A stretch of 64,000 bases of DNA from Knoxdaviesia capensis (lineage: Eukaryota > Ascomycota > Sordariomycetes > Microascales > Gondwanamycetaceae). This document shows positions 43,601 to 56,512 of the stretch, piece after piece (the stretch's first letter is position 1; the number at the start of each line of letters is the position of its first letter). The stretch is taken from NCBI GenBank assembly GCA_001510575.1, contig LNGK01000002.1:3558855-3622854 (forward strand), written 5' to 3'. Below the pieces are notes generated by a model. The model was given only the letters and a program-made list of their open reading frames with translations, made no database searches and had not been told where the DNA came from. Position numbers and translations under genes: made by a program.

Positions 43601-46600
43601 AGTATTTACTATTCTAAGAAACGTTTATTAGGGTAAAGGAGTGCTATTATATTATTACTTAGCGAGGTACGTAATAAAGGGAAACGATTTAGAGGTAATA
43701 TAGGAGAGGGTATAGGTATCGGGGTCCGTAGGTAAAATACTATAAATATATATCGATAGAGGTAAAGGGAGGTTCTTATTATAAAAAGAGGTAGGATTAT
43801 CGTAAAAAGGGGTAATATTATTATAGGAAGAGGTAATATTTATTAGATTAGAATCGGTAGTAGAGGTAGTATAGGTAATAGCGATATTATCTCGTCTCTA
43901 GGGAGGGTAGAAATATAGAATAACGGGGGAATCGCGTAGAAGTATAAGCTTTATCGTATTATTAACGTCGGTATAACTAAGCTTCGTAACTCCGCTTCGG
44001 CCGATAGTTAGGTTAGTAAGATAGGTACCGTTAGTAATAATACTAGCTACTATAGAAATAACTTTAGATAGTCCGTTAATAGTCGTTAATTAGAAGGAAA
44101 TAACGATATCGTTAATAATAGCGAAGCTACTATTATTACCTAGGCTATTAAGGCGTAGGGGGTTAGCGGACTAGTATAGCGTTAAATAGCGACGGGCGTA
44201 CGATTTAGAGACGAATACGCTAGCTATTCTAGTATTAATAAATACTATAAGCGGCGTTCGTTAGTTATTCGTTAGTAAACCGGTATAGAGGCGGTATCGT
44301 TTATAGTATCTTTTACGTCGTAGCTACTTTATTAGTATCTTACTAATTAACGTTAATTCCTCTACTAAAGGGGTTATAAATAGTATAGAATAGTAGGTAA
44401 CGTTAGCGAAATAGTTATTATCTACGTCTAAGCCCGTGGCTTCTAAGAGGGGAGATCCTTTAGGAGATAAGTCTTCTTTCTATATAGGATATATACTATA
44501 AATAGCGGGCTTCTTATCCCCTCTCCTATTATTCCGTTATCCTTTATCCGTTATTAGTCTATCTTTATTCCTAGAGGGGTAGGGAGTAGGGGAACGGTAT
44601 ATCTTTCGGTCGTAAGAAGGTCTTCGTAAATAGTTATAGTTATAAGAGGTATTTCGAGAATAATTACGAGGCTCGCGGGAATAACTACGATTATCTATCG
44701 TTCGGCCTCGATTTATCGTGAAACGCGTGTTCTAACGCGCCTTTTAATATCGATCGTTATTCTCGGTACGTGGCTCCGTATATTCGCGAACCTAATAACC
44801 TATCTTTCCGTACCGGAAACACGTGGATTTATCTCTATCTTTATCTTACGTAATATAATTAAGTACTTCTTTACGGGTTCTAAATTATAGCGTTTCTCTT
44901 TCCTCCTCGGTCTTTAGCGTACTATTTAGCTAAGCGGCGTATAATTATTTAGTCTTTAATAAGTAGTAGGTAGTATTAATTATAGCACGGATACTAGAGT
45001 TAGGGGTTATATCCTACCGTATCTTATATTATAAGTCCGTAATATTATAACGTAGAATATCTTTTATTATACGTTAAATATAGTATATTTCGAGTAAGTT
45101 ATTAGTAGAATTCTATACTATTTTAGCTAAAAGTTCGATAGCTTTATATTTAGACTTATTCTAATAATTAAACGCGAGAGCTATAAATACGCGTAAAGGG
45201 GTAGATATTAGTATACGACTAGAGATAAATATTAATATAGATTCTATTAGTATAGGCTATAATATATTAGTATACCGTTATATAAAATACTAAAGGGGTA
45301 TAAATTCGCCTCTAATTACTAATAGTATTCGAGATATCTAATACGTATATAGAATTATAGATTTATATAAGTAGGTCTAAATACGTACTAATTATACTAT
45401 AACTATATAGTCTACCTTATTTAAGTAGTCGCTTTATAGCTAACTAATAGCTTTTTTACTATTTTTCTTACGATCCTCTCTATTACTAATATCTAATAGG
45501 AGTATTAGCTTTAGAAACGTCGCTTAGAGGTATTAATATTACTTAATAGCGTACTTATCGTTTATTAGAGGTATATTATACTTTATTAAACTACTTTCGA
45601 TAGCTAAATTCCCGTTTTCTAAATGAGGGCCTAGGAATCGTCTTTTAATAGCTAGCTATAATAGTAGTATAAAGCCGTTAATACTAATATTAGTAAACGG
45701 TTTACTTTTAGGTCCTAGATATAATTTCGCTTAAAATATTACTTTAGGGGGTATCGTTTATAAGGGTATTTACTAGAATAGTATAGGAAATATTAGAAAT
45801 ATACTACTATCGTATGCTCCTTATCTATATATATAACCTTATTATCTTTCTAGAACCGTACTACTTATACCTCTCGGTATTTATAATATAATATACGGTA
45901 CCGAGGGCTAGTTTCTTATCGGTTAGACGCTAGTTATAGGTAATAACGGGTTATTAGTTATAGTTACGCTAGAAAGGGGGCTCTTTCTACCTAGGTTGGT
46001 AGGTAATAGTAGTCCTATTATCTACGGACTAGCTAATAATAGCGAGGGAGTAGGAAAAAAGGATAAGGTAGCTATAGCTATAGCTAGTAAGTTACTACGG
46101 CTTATAGCGTCTATTAGCCTTTCTAGAAGCTTTTTTATTATCGTACTAATAACGGTATTTATATTATTAGTACGCTCTTTCTCTCTCGCTTATTTATTAA
46201 AGTTAGACTCTATATAGTCTATAAGTAGCGCTTTTATTATTTACTTTAATTCCTCGATCGTAATAGACTCGGTATATTAAGGCGGTAGACTATTAGCTAG
46301 CTATACCGGTAGAATATTTATCCCGTTATCTATAGCCTTTCCTTTCCCTTATCCTATTATTATCTAACGATTATACGTAATAGGGGTTATTTCCGTAGGG
46401 GGTTATAGCTCCTTAACTAGTAACTTACCGGTTTATAAGTTAGTTATAGCGCTTACTTTACTTAAGGCTTTAAGGTTATAAGTAATACTTCTATCTCTTT
46501 TACGTAGAATACGTTATTCTTTATCTAATATTTAACGTAAAAACGGATATTAGCGGTCTAAGCTCGCTAGGAAATAGGGGGTTAAGGATATAAACCGATA

Positions 46601-47516
46601 GTAAGTAAGAGCGAAAGGGAATAAATAGGGAAAACTAGAGTATAATAGTTATAATAGTTAGATAGTCTAGATTTATAGGGTTAATAATAGGGGAAAAGAG
46701 TAGTAGAAAGGATAACTATTAAAAAAGAAATAGGGCTAGTAAAATAAGAAATAAGACTATTAGTATATAAACGGGGTATAAAGGGGGTATAAAAGCGGGT
46801 TAGTCTTAGAATAAGAGGCGGATTAGTAATTAGAATTAAATAGAATAGGAGAATAGGTAATAAAGGAAGTTCGTAAACGGAGGTAGTAGAAAATAATCGA
46901 AAATAGTAGAAATATTAAGACGTTAGTTATTAGAATAGTAGGAGTCTTAGAAATAATTAGAAAAAGTCGTAGAAATAAATAAGTAAAGTCGTAAAATAAA
47001 GGAGAAGTTATAGAAATAAATAAAAATAGAGGGATTAGCTATTAAATATTTAGTAATAGGACTTAAACCTATTAATAGTATCCGATAGCTTAGGAGGTAT
47101 AGGAAAGGTACGCGAGAGGCGTGTAAAACGTCGGTAAAGGTAGGGTAATTCGGTATTTTACTAGAGTAATAGTAGTTAATTAGCTATTAGTTTAGTAAGG
47201 ACGGAATTAAAAGAAGGAAAATAAAAGATATTTATTTAACGTACTTTCGTTACTAAAAGGAGGTTAAATAGAAGGGGTTTTTTTNTTTTTTTATAAAAGA
47301 AGGGTAATTCGTAGTTTACCGCGGCGGAAAGTAGTAAAGCTATTAGCGGAGGTAAATTCTAAATTAAAAGAAAGGAAAGTCGAGATATCGGTTAATTACG
47401 TATCGATTAAGACTCGAACCTAGAGGAAAGGTAGTTAATTACGACGGTTAGGCTTTAAAGGAAGGTTAATAAGAGATTAATANTATAAGTATTACGCTTA
47501 TAAAAAATTAATTTTT

Positions 47517-47799
47517 TATAATTCCTAGATATATAGTCTAAAGGACTAATAAATAAGTTATAATTATAAGGTACGTATAGAGAAATATATATAAAAGGAA
47601 GCTTTAATTTTTTCTATCTTAAGATATTTCCTATAAAAGCGCGGTAGATATCTACTTTTTATAGGTCTTTTACTAGCTCTTTAAGGTATTTATATATATA
47701 TAGATATATACCTAAATACTTACCGCTAGGTAGTATCTACGTGTATTAGTATACGTTTATACGTAATTACAATACACTCTAACCTATTAGGGATCCATA
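47517..47799 (-). repeat. E0 5' LTR (283 bp)
   Basis: Same length as the 3' LTR. It is joined on the left to the internal leader through a palindromic AT-rich junction and on the right to copia C1 sequence (GGATCCT on the plus strand). It retains a few CA/TG sites near 47,770. Confidence 0.88.
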
Positions 47800-49527
47800 A
47801 GGGATCCTACGTAAAGCGAATAAGGCTTAGAGACTTAAACTCCTTAGAAAGCGTATTAAACTAAAGAATCGGGGACTCGCTTAGGCCGTAAAGGGTGCGC
47901 TTTAGGAGAGCGACGTAACTAGGGTAACGCTTATAGAGGGGTTCTAGTAGCTAAACGTAAATCTCTAAACCGGTATCCTCTAGAGAGGTATTTAGAAAAG
48001 TATTAGAAACGTTAAACTATAGAAGCTTAAGGTCGAAAAGAGCGGCGAGCGTAAGGAATAAGCGAAGTAAACGCGTAGCGAGTATCGCTATATACGTATT
48101 AAGCGCGGACGCCTCTTACCGGTTACCTTATACTACGTAGCGAGCCTTAAAGCGCGTGATCTTACTATCCTTATCGAGCTTATATTTCTAAACCTATTTA
48201 GTTAGAATAACGCGCTTATTACTTAAGTAAAGGACTACTTCCTACGTACCTTTATTCTCTAGCGAGGTTATTTTAGATTAGCTAGCTTCGAGAAACTCTT
48301 CCTTATACGGATAAATTAATATTCTACGCTAGGATTTAGGCTCTAGGGTACGAATATACGGAGGGCGAACTTTAAAAGAGGCTATTATAACGAAGGAAGC
48401 GTATAACGGCTCGAAGAACTCCCGTAAGTCCGAGTAAGGTAATAAGCTATACTCCTCGAATAGGAAGATAAAGGCGCGATCCTCCGTACTAAGTAGTAAC
48501 CTAGTAGCTTCGATAGCTACTAGGTTAACGTACCGAGTAGGGGGACGCCTATTTCGCGATAGTAACTAGCGTTAAGTAGGGAGCTTAGGCGCGTTTTCTA
48601 TTAATACTACGTAAGCTTATTCTAAAGGAACGAGTATTAGAGGCTTAGTAGAGGAAGTAGTAGAAAGGGTTTAACTACTTAGTAGTAACGACTAGCGCTA
48701 ATTAGGCCGCGAGGCCTACTTATCCGCGTCCGCCGCCGGCGCTAATAGAGCTTAGTCTAAAGAAACGAGTATCGGAGACTTAGTAGGCCTTTCCTCAGTA
48801 GCTAAGGAATTCGCTTAGGTAGCGAGGGAATCCCTAGCGATATCTAGTAAAGTAATAATATCGTTAACGTAATTAGTATTAGCGACTAGTCTTATATCGG
48901 GAGATTCTAATAGAATATATATACGAGGGTATTCGAGCTCTAAAATAACTAAAAGTATAGATTACGTAAACTAGGGTATTATTATAGTACTTATAGAAGA
49001 CGCTAGGCTAGGGGTACGCTCGATAGAGTTCTTAACTAAGGAGGCGTATACCCCCGAAGGTATAGAAGACGAGGCCGGGGGATAAACTATAACGTATAGC
49101 GTATATAGCGTTAAAGGGTACTACGGGCCTTATCCCGATAGGAGGTTCGCTTCTAACGTAGATAGACGCTAAGAAGTAGTAGTCTAATCGTTAACTACCT
49201 CGGATAAGGTTAGCTAAGAAGCCGATATCTAACTAAATAACGGTACGGGAAGTCTTTCGGAGTACTAGACGCCTTTATTAATATATTTAAAGAAAGGTAG
49301 GGAGTCCGCCTAAGAGTAGAGGTTAGGGATCTCTAAAATTCGGGCGAGCTTAAGAGCTTTAGCTAGCGAATACTCTTCTTAAGGCGTAGTCTTATCGTAG
49401 AAAAGGCGCTCGTTAAAGCGGATATTACGCGTACTAATAACCTTATTAAGAACGGGGATCTAGATTCGAAAGATATTATATATAATATAGCTAACTAAAT
49501 AGCCGATATACGTACGAAGGGAAGCCT
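47800..49527 (-). mobile_element. Ty1/copia element C1, proximal pol segment (integrase tail and RT start), RIP-mutated
   Basis: The minus-strand frame includes copia integrase-C and linker sequence (NKVISTRNIRFNERLFYDK, about 49,380-49,450). The RT N-terminal part follows with TRFKARYVV, a DLKLLQFNVSNTFLN block and a TLYGLSESPIL block (about 47,850-48,200). Removing one copy of CCCT joins it in frame to the RT remainder at 37,890, so both segments are one element. The right end is cut by E1 at 49,528. Confidence 0.85.
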
Positions 49528-49810
49528 TGTGGATCCCCAATAGGTCAGAGTGCATTGCAATTACGTATAAACGTATACTAATGCACGTGGATACTACCTA
49601 GCGGTGAGTATTTAGGTATATATCTATATGTATATAAATGCCTTAAAGAGCTAGTAAAAGACCTATAAAAGGTAGATATCTACCGCGCTTTTATAGGAAA
49701 TATCTTAAGATAGAAAAAATTTAAGCTTCCCTTTATATATATTTCTCTATACGTGCCTTATAATTATAACTTATTTATTAGTCCTTTAGACTATATATCT
49801 AGGAATTATA
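49528..49810 (+). repeat. E1 5' LTR (283 bp)
   Basis: TGTGGATCC...GGAATTATA. The first 110 bp keep several CA and TG dinucleotides (for example GGTCAGAGTGCATTGC), unlike the rest of the block, so this U3 segment is the least mutated LTR copy. Confidence 0.88.
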
Positions 49811-50862
49811 AAAAATTAATTTTTTATAAGCGTAATACTTATATTATTAATCTCTTATTAACCTTCTTTTAAAGCCTAACCGTCGTAATCGACTACCTTT
49901 CCTCTAGGTTCGAGTCCTAATCGATACGTAATCGACTAATATCTTAACTTTCCTTTCTTTTAATTTAGAATTTACTTCCGCCGATAGCTTTATTACTTTC
50001 CGCCACGGTGAACTACGAATTACCCTTCTTTTATAAAAAAAACCCCTTCTATTTAACCTCCTTTTAGTAACGAAAGTACGTTAAATAAATATCTTTTATT
50101 TTCCTTCTTTTAATTCCGTCCTTATTAAACTAATAGCTAATTAACTACTATTACTCCGGTAAAATACCGAATTACCCTACCTTTACCGATGTTTTATACG
50201 CCTCCCGCGTGCCTTTCCTATACCTCCTAAGCTATCGGATACTACTAATAGGTTCGAGTCCTATTACTAAATATTTAATAGCTAATCCCTCTATTTTTAT
50301 TTATTTCTACGACTTCTTTTTTATTTTACGACTTTACCTATTTATTTCTACGACTTTTTCTAGTTATTTCTAAGACTCCTACTATTCTAATAACTAACGT
50401 CTTAATATTTCTACTATTTTCGATTATTTTCTACTACCTCCGTTTACGGACTTCCTTTATTACCTATTCTCCTATTCTATTTAATTCTAATTACTAATCC
50501 GCCTCTTATTCTAAGACTAACCCGCTTTTATACCCCCTTTATACCCCGTTTATATGCTAATAGTCTTATTTCTTATTTTACTAGCCCTATTTCTTTTCTA
50601 ATAGTTATCCTTTCTACCGCTCTTTTCCCCTATTATTAACCCTATAAATCTAGACTATCTAACTATTATAACTATTACGCTCTAGTTTTCCTTATTTATT
50701 CCCTTTCGCTCTTACTTACTATCGGTTTATATCCCTAACCCCCTATTTCCTAGCGAGCCTAGACCGCTAATATCCGCTTTTACGCCGAATATCGGATAAA
50801 GAATAACGTATTCTACGTAAAAGAGATAAAAGTATTACCTATAACCTTAAAGCCTTAAGTAA

Positions 50863-51009
50863 NNNNNNNNNNNNNNNNNNNNNNNNNNNNNNNNNNNNNN
50901 NNNNNNNNNNNNNNNNNNNNNNNNNNNNNNNNNNNNNNNNNNNNNNNNNNNNNNNNNNNNNNNNNNNNNNNNNNNNNNNNNNNNNNNNNNNNNNNNNNNN
51001 NNNNNNNNN
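50863..51009. other. Assembly gap (147 N) within E1
   Basis: The corresponding stretch in E2 (near 54,250-54,420) is of similar length, so the gap probably hides ordinary E1 leader/gag sequence. Confidence 0.99.
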
Positions 51010-52919
51010 AGTAGTCTACCGCCTTAATATACCGAGTCTATTACGATCGAGGAATTAAAGTAAATAATAAAAGCGCTACTTACGGACTATATAGAGTCTA
51101 ACTTTAATAGATAAGCGAGAGAGAAAGAGCGTACCGATAATATAAATACCGTTATTAGTACGATAATAGAAAAGCTTCTAGAAAAGCTAATAGACGCTAT
51201 AAGCCGTAGTAACTTACCGGCTATAGCTATAGCTACCTTATCCTCTTTTCCTACTCCCTCGCTATTATTAGCTAGTCTATAGATAATAGGACTACTATTA
51301 CCTACCGACCTAGGTAGAAAGAGCCCCCTTTCTAGCGTAACTATAGCTAATAACCCGTTATTACTTATAACTAGCGTCTAACCGATAAGAAACTAGCCCT
51401 CGGTACCGTATATTATATTATAAATACCGAGAGGTATAGGTAGTACGGTTCTAGAAGGATAATAAGGTTATATATATAGATAAGGAGTATATAATAGTAG
51501 TATATTTCTAATATTTCCTATACTATTCTAGCGAATACCCTTATAAACGATACCCCCTAAAGTAATATTTTAAGTAAAATTATATCTAAGACCTAAAAGT
51601 AAACCGTTTACTAATATTAGTATTAACGGCTTTATACTACTATTATAGTTAGCTATTAAAGGATAATTCCTAGGCCCTCGTTTAGAAAACGGGAATTTAG
51701 CTATTAAAGGTAGTCTAATAAAGTATAATATACCTCTAATAAACGATAAGTACGTTATCGGGTAGTGTTAATACCTCTAAGCGACGTTTCTAGAGCTAAT
51801 ACTCCTATTAGATATTAGTAATAGAGAGGATCGTAAGAAAAACGGTAAAAAAGCTATTAGTTAGCTATAAAGCGATTACTTAAGTAAGGTAGACTATATA
51901 GTTATAGTATAATTAGTACGTATTTAGACCTACTTATATAAATCTATAATTCCGTATACGTATTAGACGTCTCAAATACTACTAGTAATTAGAAGCGAAT
52001 TTATACCCCTTTAGTATTTTATACGACGGTATACCGATATACTATAGCCTATACTAGTAGAATCTATACTAATATTTATCTCTAATCGTATACTAATATC
52101 TACCCCTTCGCGCGTATTTATAGCTCTCGCGTTTAATTATTAGAATAAGTCCGAATATAAAGCTATTAAACTTTTAGCTAAAATAGTATAGAATTCTACC
52201 GATAACTTACTCGAAATATACTATATTCGACGTATAGTAGAGGATATTCTACGCTATAATATTACGGACTTATAGTATAAGATACGGTAGGATATAACCC
52301 CTAACTCTAGTATCCGTATTATAGTTAATATTACCTACTACCTATTAAAGACTAGATAATTATACGCCGCTTAGCTAAATAGTACGCTAAAGACCGAGGA
52401 GGAAGGAGAAACGCTATAATTTAGAACCCGTAAAGAAGTACTTAATTATATTACGTAGGATAAAGATAGAGATAAATCTACGTATTTCCGGTATAGAAAG
52501 ATAGGTTATTAGGTTCGCGAATATACGGAGCTACGTACCGAGAATAACGATCGACGTTAAAAGGCGCGCTAGAATACGCGTTTTACGATAAATCGAGGCC
52601 GAACGATAGATAATCGTAGTTATTCCCGCGAGCCTCGTAACTATTCTCGAAATACCTCCCGCGACCGTAACTATTTACGAAGACCTTCTTACGACCGAAA
52701 GATATACCGTTCCCTTACTCCCTACCCCTCTAGGAATAAAGATAGATTAATAACAGATAAAGGATAGCGGAATAATAGGAGAGGGGATAAGAAGCCCGCT
52801 ATTTATAGTATATATCCTATATAGAAAGAAGACTTATCTCCCGAAGGATCTCCCTTCTTAGAAGCTACGGGCTTAGACGTAGATAATAACTATTTCGCTA
52901 ACGTTACCTACTATTCTAT

Positions 52920-53203
52920 TATGGATCCCCAAATAGGTTAGAGTGTATTGCAATTACGTATAAACGTATACTAATGCACGTAGATACTACCTAGCGGTAA
53001 GCATTTAGGTGTATATCTATATACATATAAATGCCTTAAAGAGCTAGTAAAAGACTTATAAAAGGTAGATATCTACCGCGCTTTCATAGGAAATATCTTA
53101 AGATAAAAAAAATTTAAGCTTCCCTTTATATATATTTCTCTATACGTACCTTATAATTATAACTTATTTATTAGTCCTTTAGACTATATATCTAGGAATT
53201 ATA
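52920..53203 (+). repeat. E2 5' LTR (284 bp)
   Basis: Begins TATGGATCC (outer TG mutated to TA) and ends GGAATTATA. One base longer than the E1 LTR owing to an extra A after CCCC. The junction with E1 is in the sequence that is continuous in E3 near 63,130-63,145. Confidence 0.87.
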
Positions 53204-56200
53204 AAAAATTAATTTTTTATAAGCGTAATACTTATACTATTAATCTCTTATTAACCTTCCTTTAAAGCCTAACCGTCGTAATTAACTACCTTTCCTCTAG
53301 GTTTAAGTCCTAATCGATACGTAATCGACCGATATCTCGACTTTCCTTTCTTTTAATTTAGAATTTACTTCCGCCGATAGCTTTACTACTTTCCGCCGCG
53401 GTGAACTACGAATTACCTTTCTTTTATAAAAAACCCCCTTCTATTTAACCTCCTTTTAGTAACGAAAGTACGTTAAATAAATATCTTTTATTTTCCTTCT
53501 TTTAATTCCGTCCTTACCGAACTAATAGCTAATTAACTACTATTACTCTAGTAAAATACTAAATTACCTTACCTTTACTAACGTTTTATACGCCTCCCGC
53601 GTGCCTTTCCTATACCTCTTAAGCTATCGGATACTACTAATAGGTTCGAGTCCTATTACTAAATATTTAATAGCTAATCCCTCTATTTTTATTTATTTCT
53701 ATAACTTTTCCTTTATTTTACGACTTTACCTATTTATTTCTACGACTTTTTCTAGTTATTTCTAAGACTCCTACTATTCCGATAACTAACGTCTTAATAT
53801 TTCTACTATTTTCGATTATTTTCTACTACCTCCGTTTACGGACTTCCTTTATTACCTATTCTCCTATTCTATTTAATTCTAATTACTAATCCGCCTCTTA
53901 TTCTAAGACTAACCCGCTTTTATACCCCCTTTATACCCCGTTTATATACTAATAGTCTTATTTCTTATTTTACTAGCCCTATTTCTTTTCTAATAGTTAT
54001 CCTTTCTACCGCTCTTTTCCCTTATTATTAACCCTATAAATCTAGACTATCTAACTATTTATAACTATTACGCTCTAGTTTTCCCTATTTATTCCCTTTC
54101 GCTCCTACTTACTATCGGTTTATATCCCTAACCCCCTATTTCCTAGTAAGCCTAGACCGCTAATATCCGCTTTTACGCTAAATATTAGATAAAGAATAAC
54201 GTGTTCTACGTAAAAGAGATAAAAGTATTACCTATAACCTTAAAGCCTTAAATAAAGTAAGCGCTATAACTAACCTATAAACTAGTAAGTTACTAGTTAA
54301 AGAGCTATAACCCCCTATAGAAGTGACCCCTATTACGTATAATCGTCGGATAATAATAAGACGAGGGAAAGGAAAGGCCGTAGATAACGGGATAAATATC
54401 CTACCGGTATAGCTAGTAAATAGTCTACCGCCTTAATATACCGAGTCTATTACGATCGAAGAATTAAAGTAAATAATATAAGCGCTACTTACGGACTATA
54501 TAAAGTCTAGCTTTAATAGATAAGCGAGAGAGAAAGAGCGTGCTAATAATATAAATACCGTTATTAGTACGATAATAGAAAAGCTTCTAGAAAAGCTAAT
54601 AGACGCTATAAGCCGTAGTAACTTACCGGCTATAGCTATAGCTACTTTATCCTCTTTTCCTACTCCCTCGCTATTATTAGCTAGTTTATAGATAATAGGA
54701 CTACTATTACCTACCGACCTAAGTAGAAAGAGCCCCCTTTCTAGCGTAACTATAGCTAATAACCCGTTATTACCTATAACTAGCGTCTAACCGATAAGAA
54801 ACTAGCCCTCGGTACCGTATATTATATTATAAATACCGAGAGGTATAGGTAGTATAGTTCTAGAAAGATAATAAGGTTATATATATAGATAAAGAGTATA
54901 TAATAGTAGTATATTTCTAACCTTTCCTATACTATCCTAGTAAATACCCTTATAAACGATAACCCCTAAAGTAATGTTTTAAGCGAAACTATATCTAGGA
55001 CCTAATAGTAAACCGTTTACCGATATTAGTATTAACGGCTTTATACTACTATTATAGCTTATTATTAAAGGACGATTCCTAGGCCCTCGTTTAGTAAATA
55101 GGAATTTAGCTATCGAAGGTAGTCTAATAAAGTAAAATATACCCCTAATAAACGATAAGTACGCTATCGGGTAGTATTAATACCTCTAAGCGACGTTCCT
55201 AGAGCTAATACTCCTATCGGATATTAGTAATAGAGAAGATTATAAGAAAAATAGTAAAAAAGCTATTAGTTAGCTATAAAGCGATTACTTAAGTAAGGTA
55301 GACTATATAGTTATAGTATAATTAATACGTATTTAGACCTACTTATATAAATCTATAATTCTATATACGTATTAGACGTCTCGGATACTACCGGTAATTA
55401 GAGGCGAATTTATACCCCTTTAGTATTTTATTTAACGGTATACCGATATACTATAGCCTATACTAATAGAATCTATACTAATATTTATTTCTAGTTATAT
55501 ACTAATATCTACCCCTTCGCGTATATTTATAGCTCTCGCGTTTAATTATTAGAATAAGTCCGAATATAAAGCTATTAAGCTTTTAGCTAAAATAGTATAG
55601 AATTCTACCGATAACTTACTTGAAATATATTATATTCGATGTATAGTAGAGGATATTCTACGCTATAATATTATAGACTTATAGTATAAGATATAGTAGG
55701 ATATAACCCCCGATTCTAGTATCCGTACTATAGTTAATACTACCTACTATCTATTAAAGACTAGATAATTATACGCCGCTTAGCTAAATAGTACGCCGAA
55801 GACTAAGGAGGAAGGAGAAACGCTATAATTTAGAACCCGTAAAGAGGTACTTAATTATATTACGTAGGATAAAGATAGAGATAAATCTACGTGTTTCCGA
55901 TACGGAAAGATAGGTTATTAGGTTCGCGAATATATAGAGCTACGTACTAAGAATAACGATCGACGTTAAAAGGCGCGCTAGAATACGCGTTTTACGATAA
56001 ATAGAGGCCGAACGATAGATAATCGTAGTTATTCCCGCGAGCCTCGTAACTATTCTCGAAATACCTCCCGCGACCGTAACTATTTACGAAGACCGTCTTA
56101 GGACTAAAAGACGTACCGTTCCCCTACTCCCTACCCCTCTAGGAATAAAGATAGACTAATAATAGATAAAGGATAGCGGAATAATAAGAGAGGGGATAAG

Positions 56201-56324
56201 AAACCCGCTATTTATAGCATATACCCTATATAGAAAGAAGACTTATCTCCCGAAGGATCTCCCCTCTTAGAAGCCACGGGCTCAGACGTAGATAATAACT
56301 ATTTCGCTAACGTTGCCTACCATT

Positions 56325-56512
56325 CCATGCCATTTGCAATCCCTTCGGCAGAGGAATCAACGTCAATTAGTAAGATACTAACAAAATAGCTACGACGCGA
56401 AGGATACCGTAAACGACACTATACTATTTATAACCCCTTTAGTAGAGGAATTAACGTTAATTAGTAAGATACTAATAAAGTAGCTACGACGCGAAGGATA
56501 CCGTAAACGATA
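56325..56512 (+). repeat. 94-bp tandem duplication in E2, first copy unmutated, second RIP-mutated
   Basis: Copy 1 (56,325-56,418) keeps CA/TG (CCATGCCATTTGCAATCCC, GGCAGAGGAATCAACGTC). Copy 2 (56,419-56,512) has TA at almost all those sites (CTATACTATTTATAACCCC). E3 has a single, mutated copy at the matching place (near 63,138-63,230). Confidence 0.8.

Larger units (their letters stand above)
37891..47799 (-). mobile_element. Full-length Ty3/gypsy element E0, RIP-mutated, with assembly gap
   Basis: Both LTRs are 283 bp (47517-47799 and 37891-38173). They differ at nine positions by my reading, all C/T or G/A. Read on the minus strand, the order is LTR, leader with box-B-like motifs, then gag with a mutated CCHC knuckle (about 44,783-44,825) and protease (about 44,225-44,250). 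RT follows with LLDDIYI (about 42,838-42,858), then RNase H and integrase with ITDNGTPF (about 41,210-41,240). After a gap comes an extra frame, then a polypurine tract (AAGAAAGGGGA) next to the 3' LTR. A CCCT duplication flanks the element. Length is about 9.9 kb including 429 N. No functional protein can be made: starts and Cys/Trp/His/Gln codons are destroyed. Confidence 0.85.
49528..52919 (+). mobile_element. Ty3/gypsy element E1, 5' part (LTR, leader, gag), RIP-mutated
   Basis: A 283-bp 5' LTR (49528-49810) starts TGTGGATCC. The leader contains two GGTTCGAGTCC motifs and the gag region ends with a mutated CCHC knuckle (about 52,480-52,520). It is inserted in C1 and interrupted at 52,919 by E2 just before the protease region. 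The missing 3' part is expected beyond the window. It contains an assembly gap. Confidence 0.8.

Noticed and set aside
45996..46217. 73-codon plus-strand frame, the only sizeable ATG-type frame left in the transposon block
   Set aside because: It lies antisense within the leader/gag region of E0 and its match in E1-E3 is broken. It is a chance remnant.
49860..49935. Intact tRNA gene in the gypsy leader
   Set aside because: Box B and a T-stem are visible but I found no matching acceptor stem or box A; at most tRNA-like.
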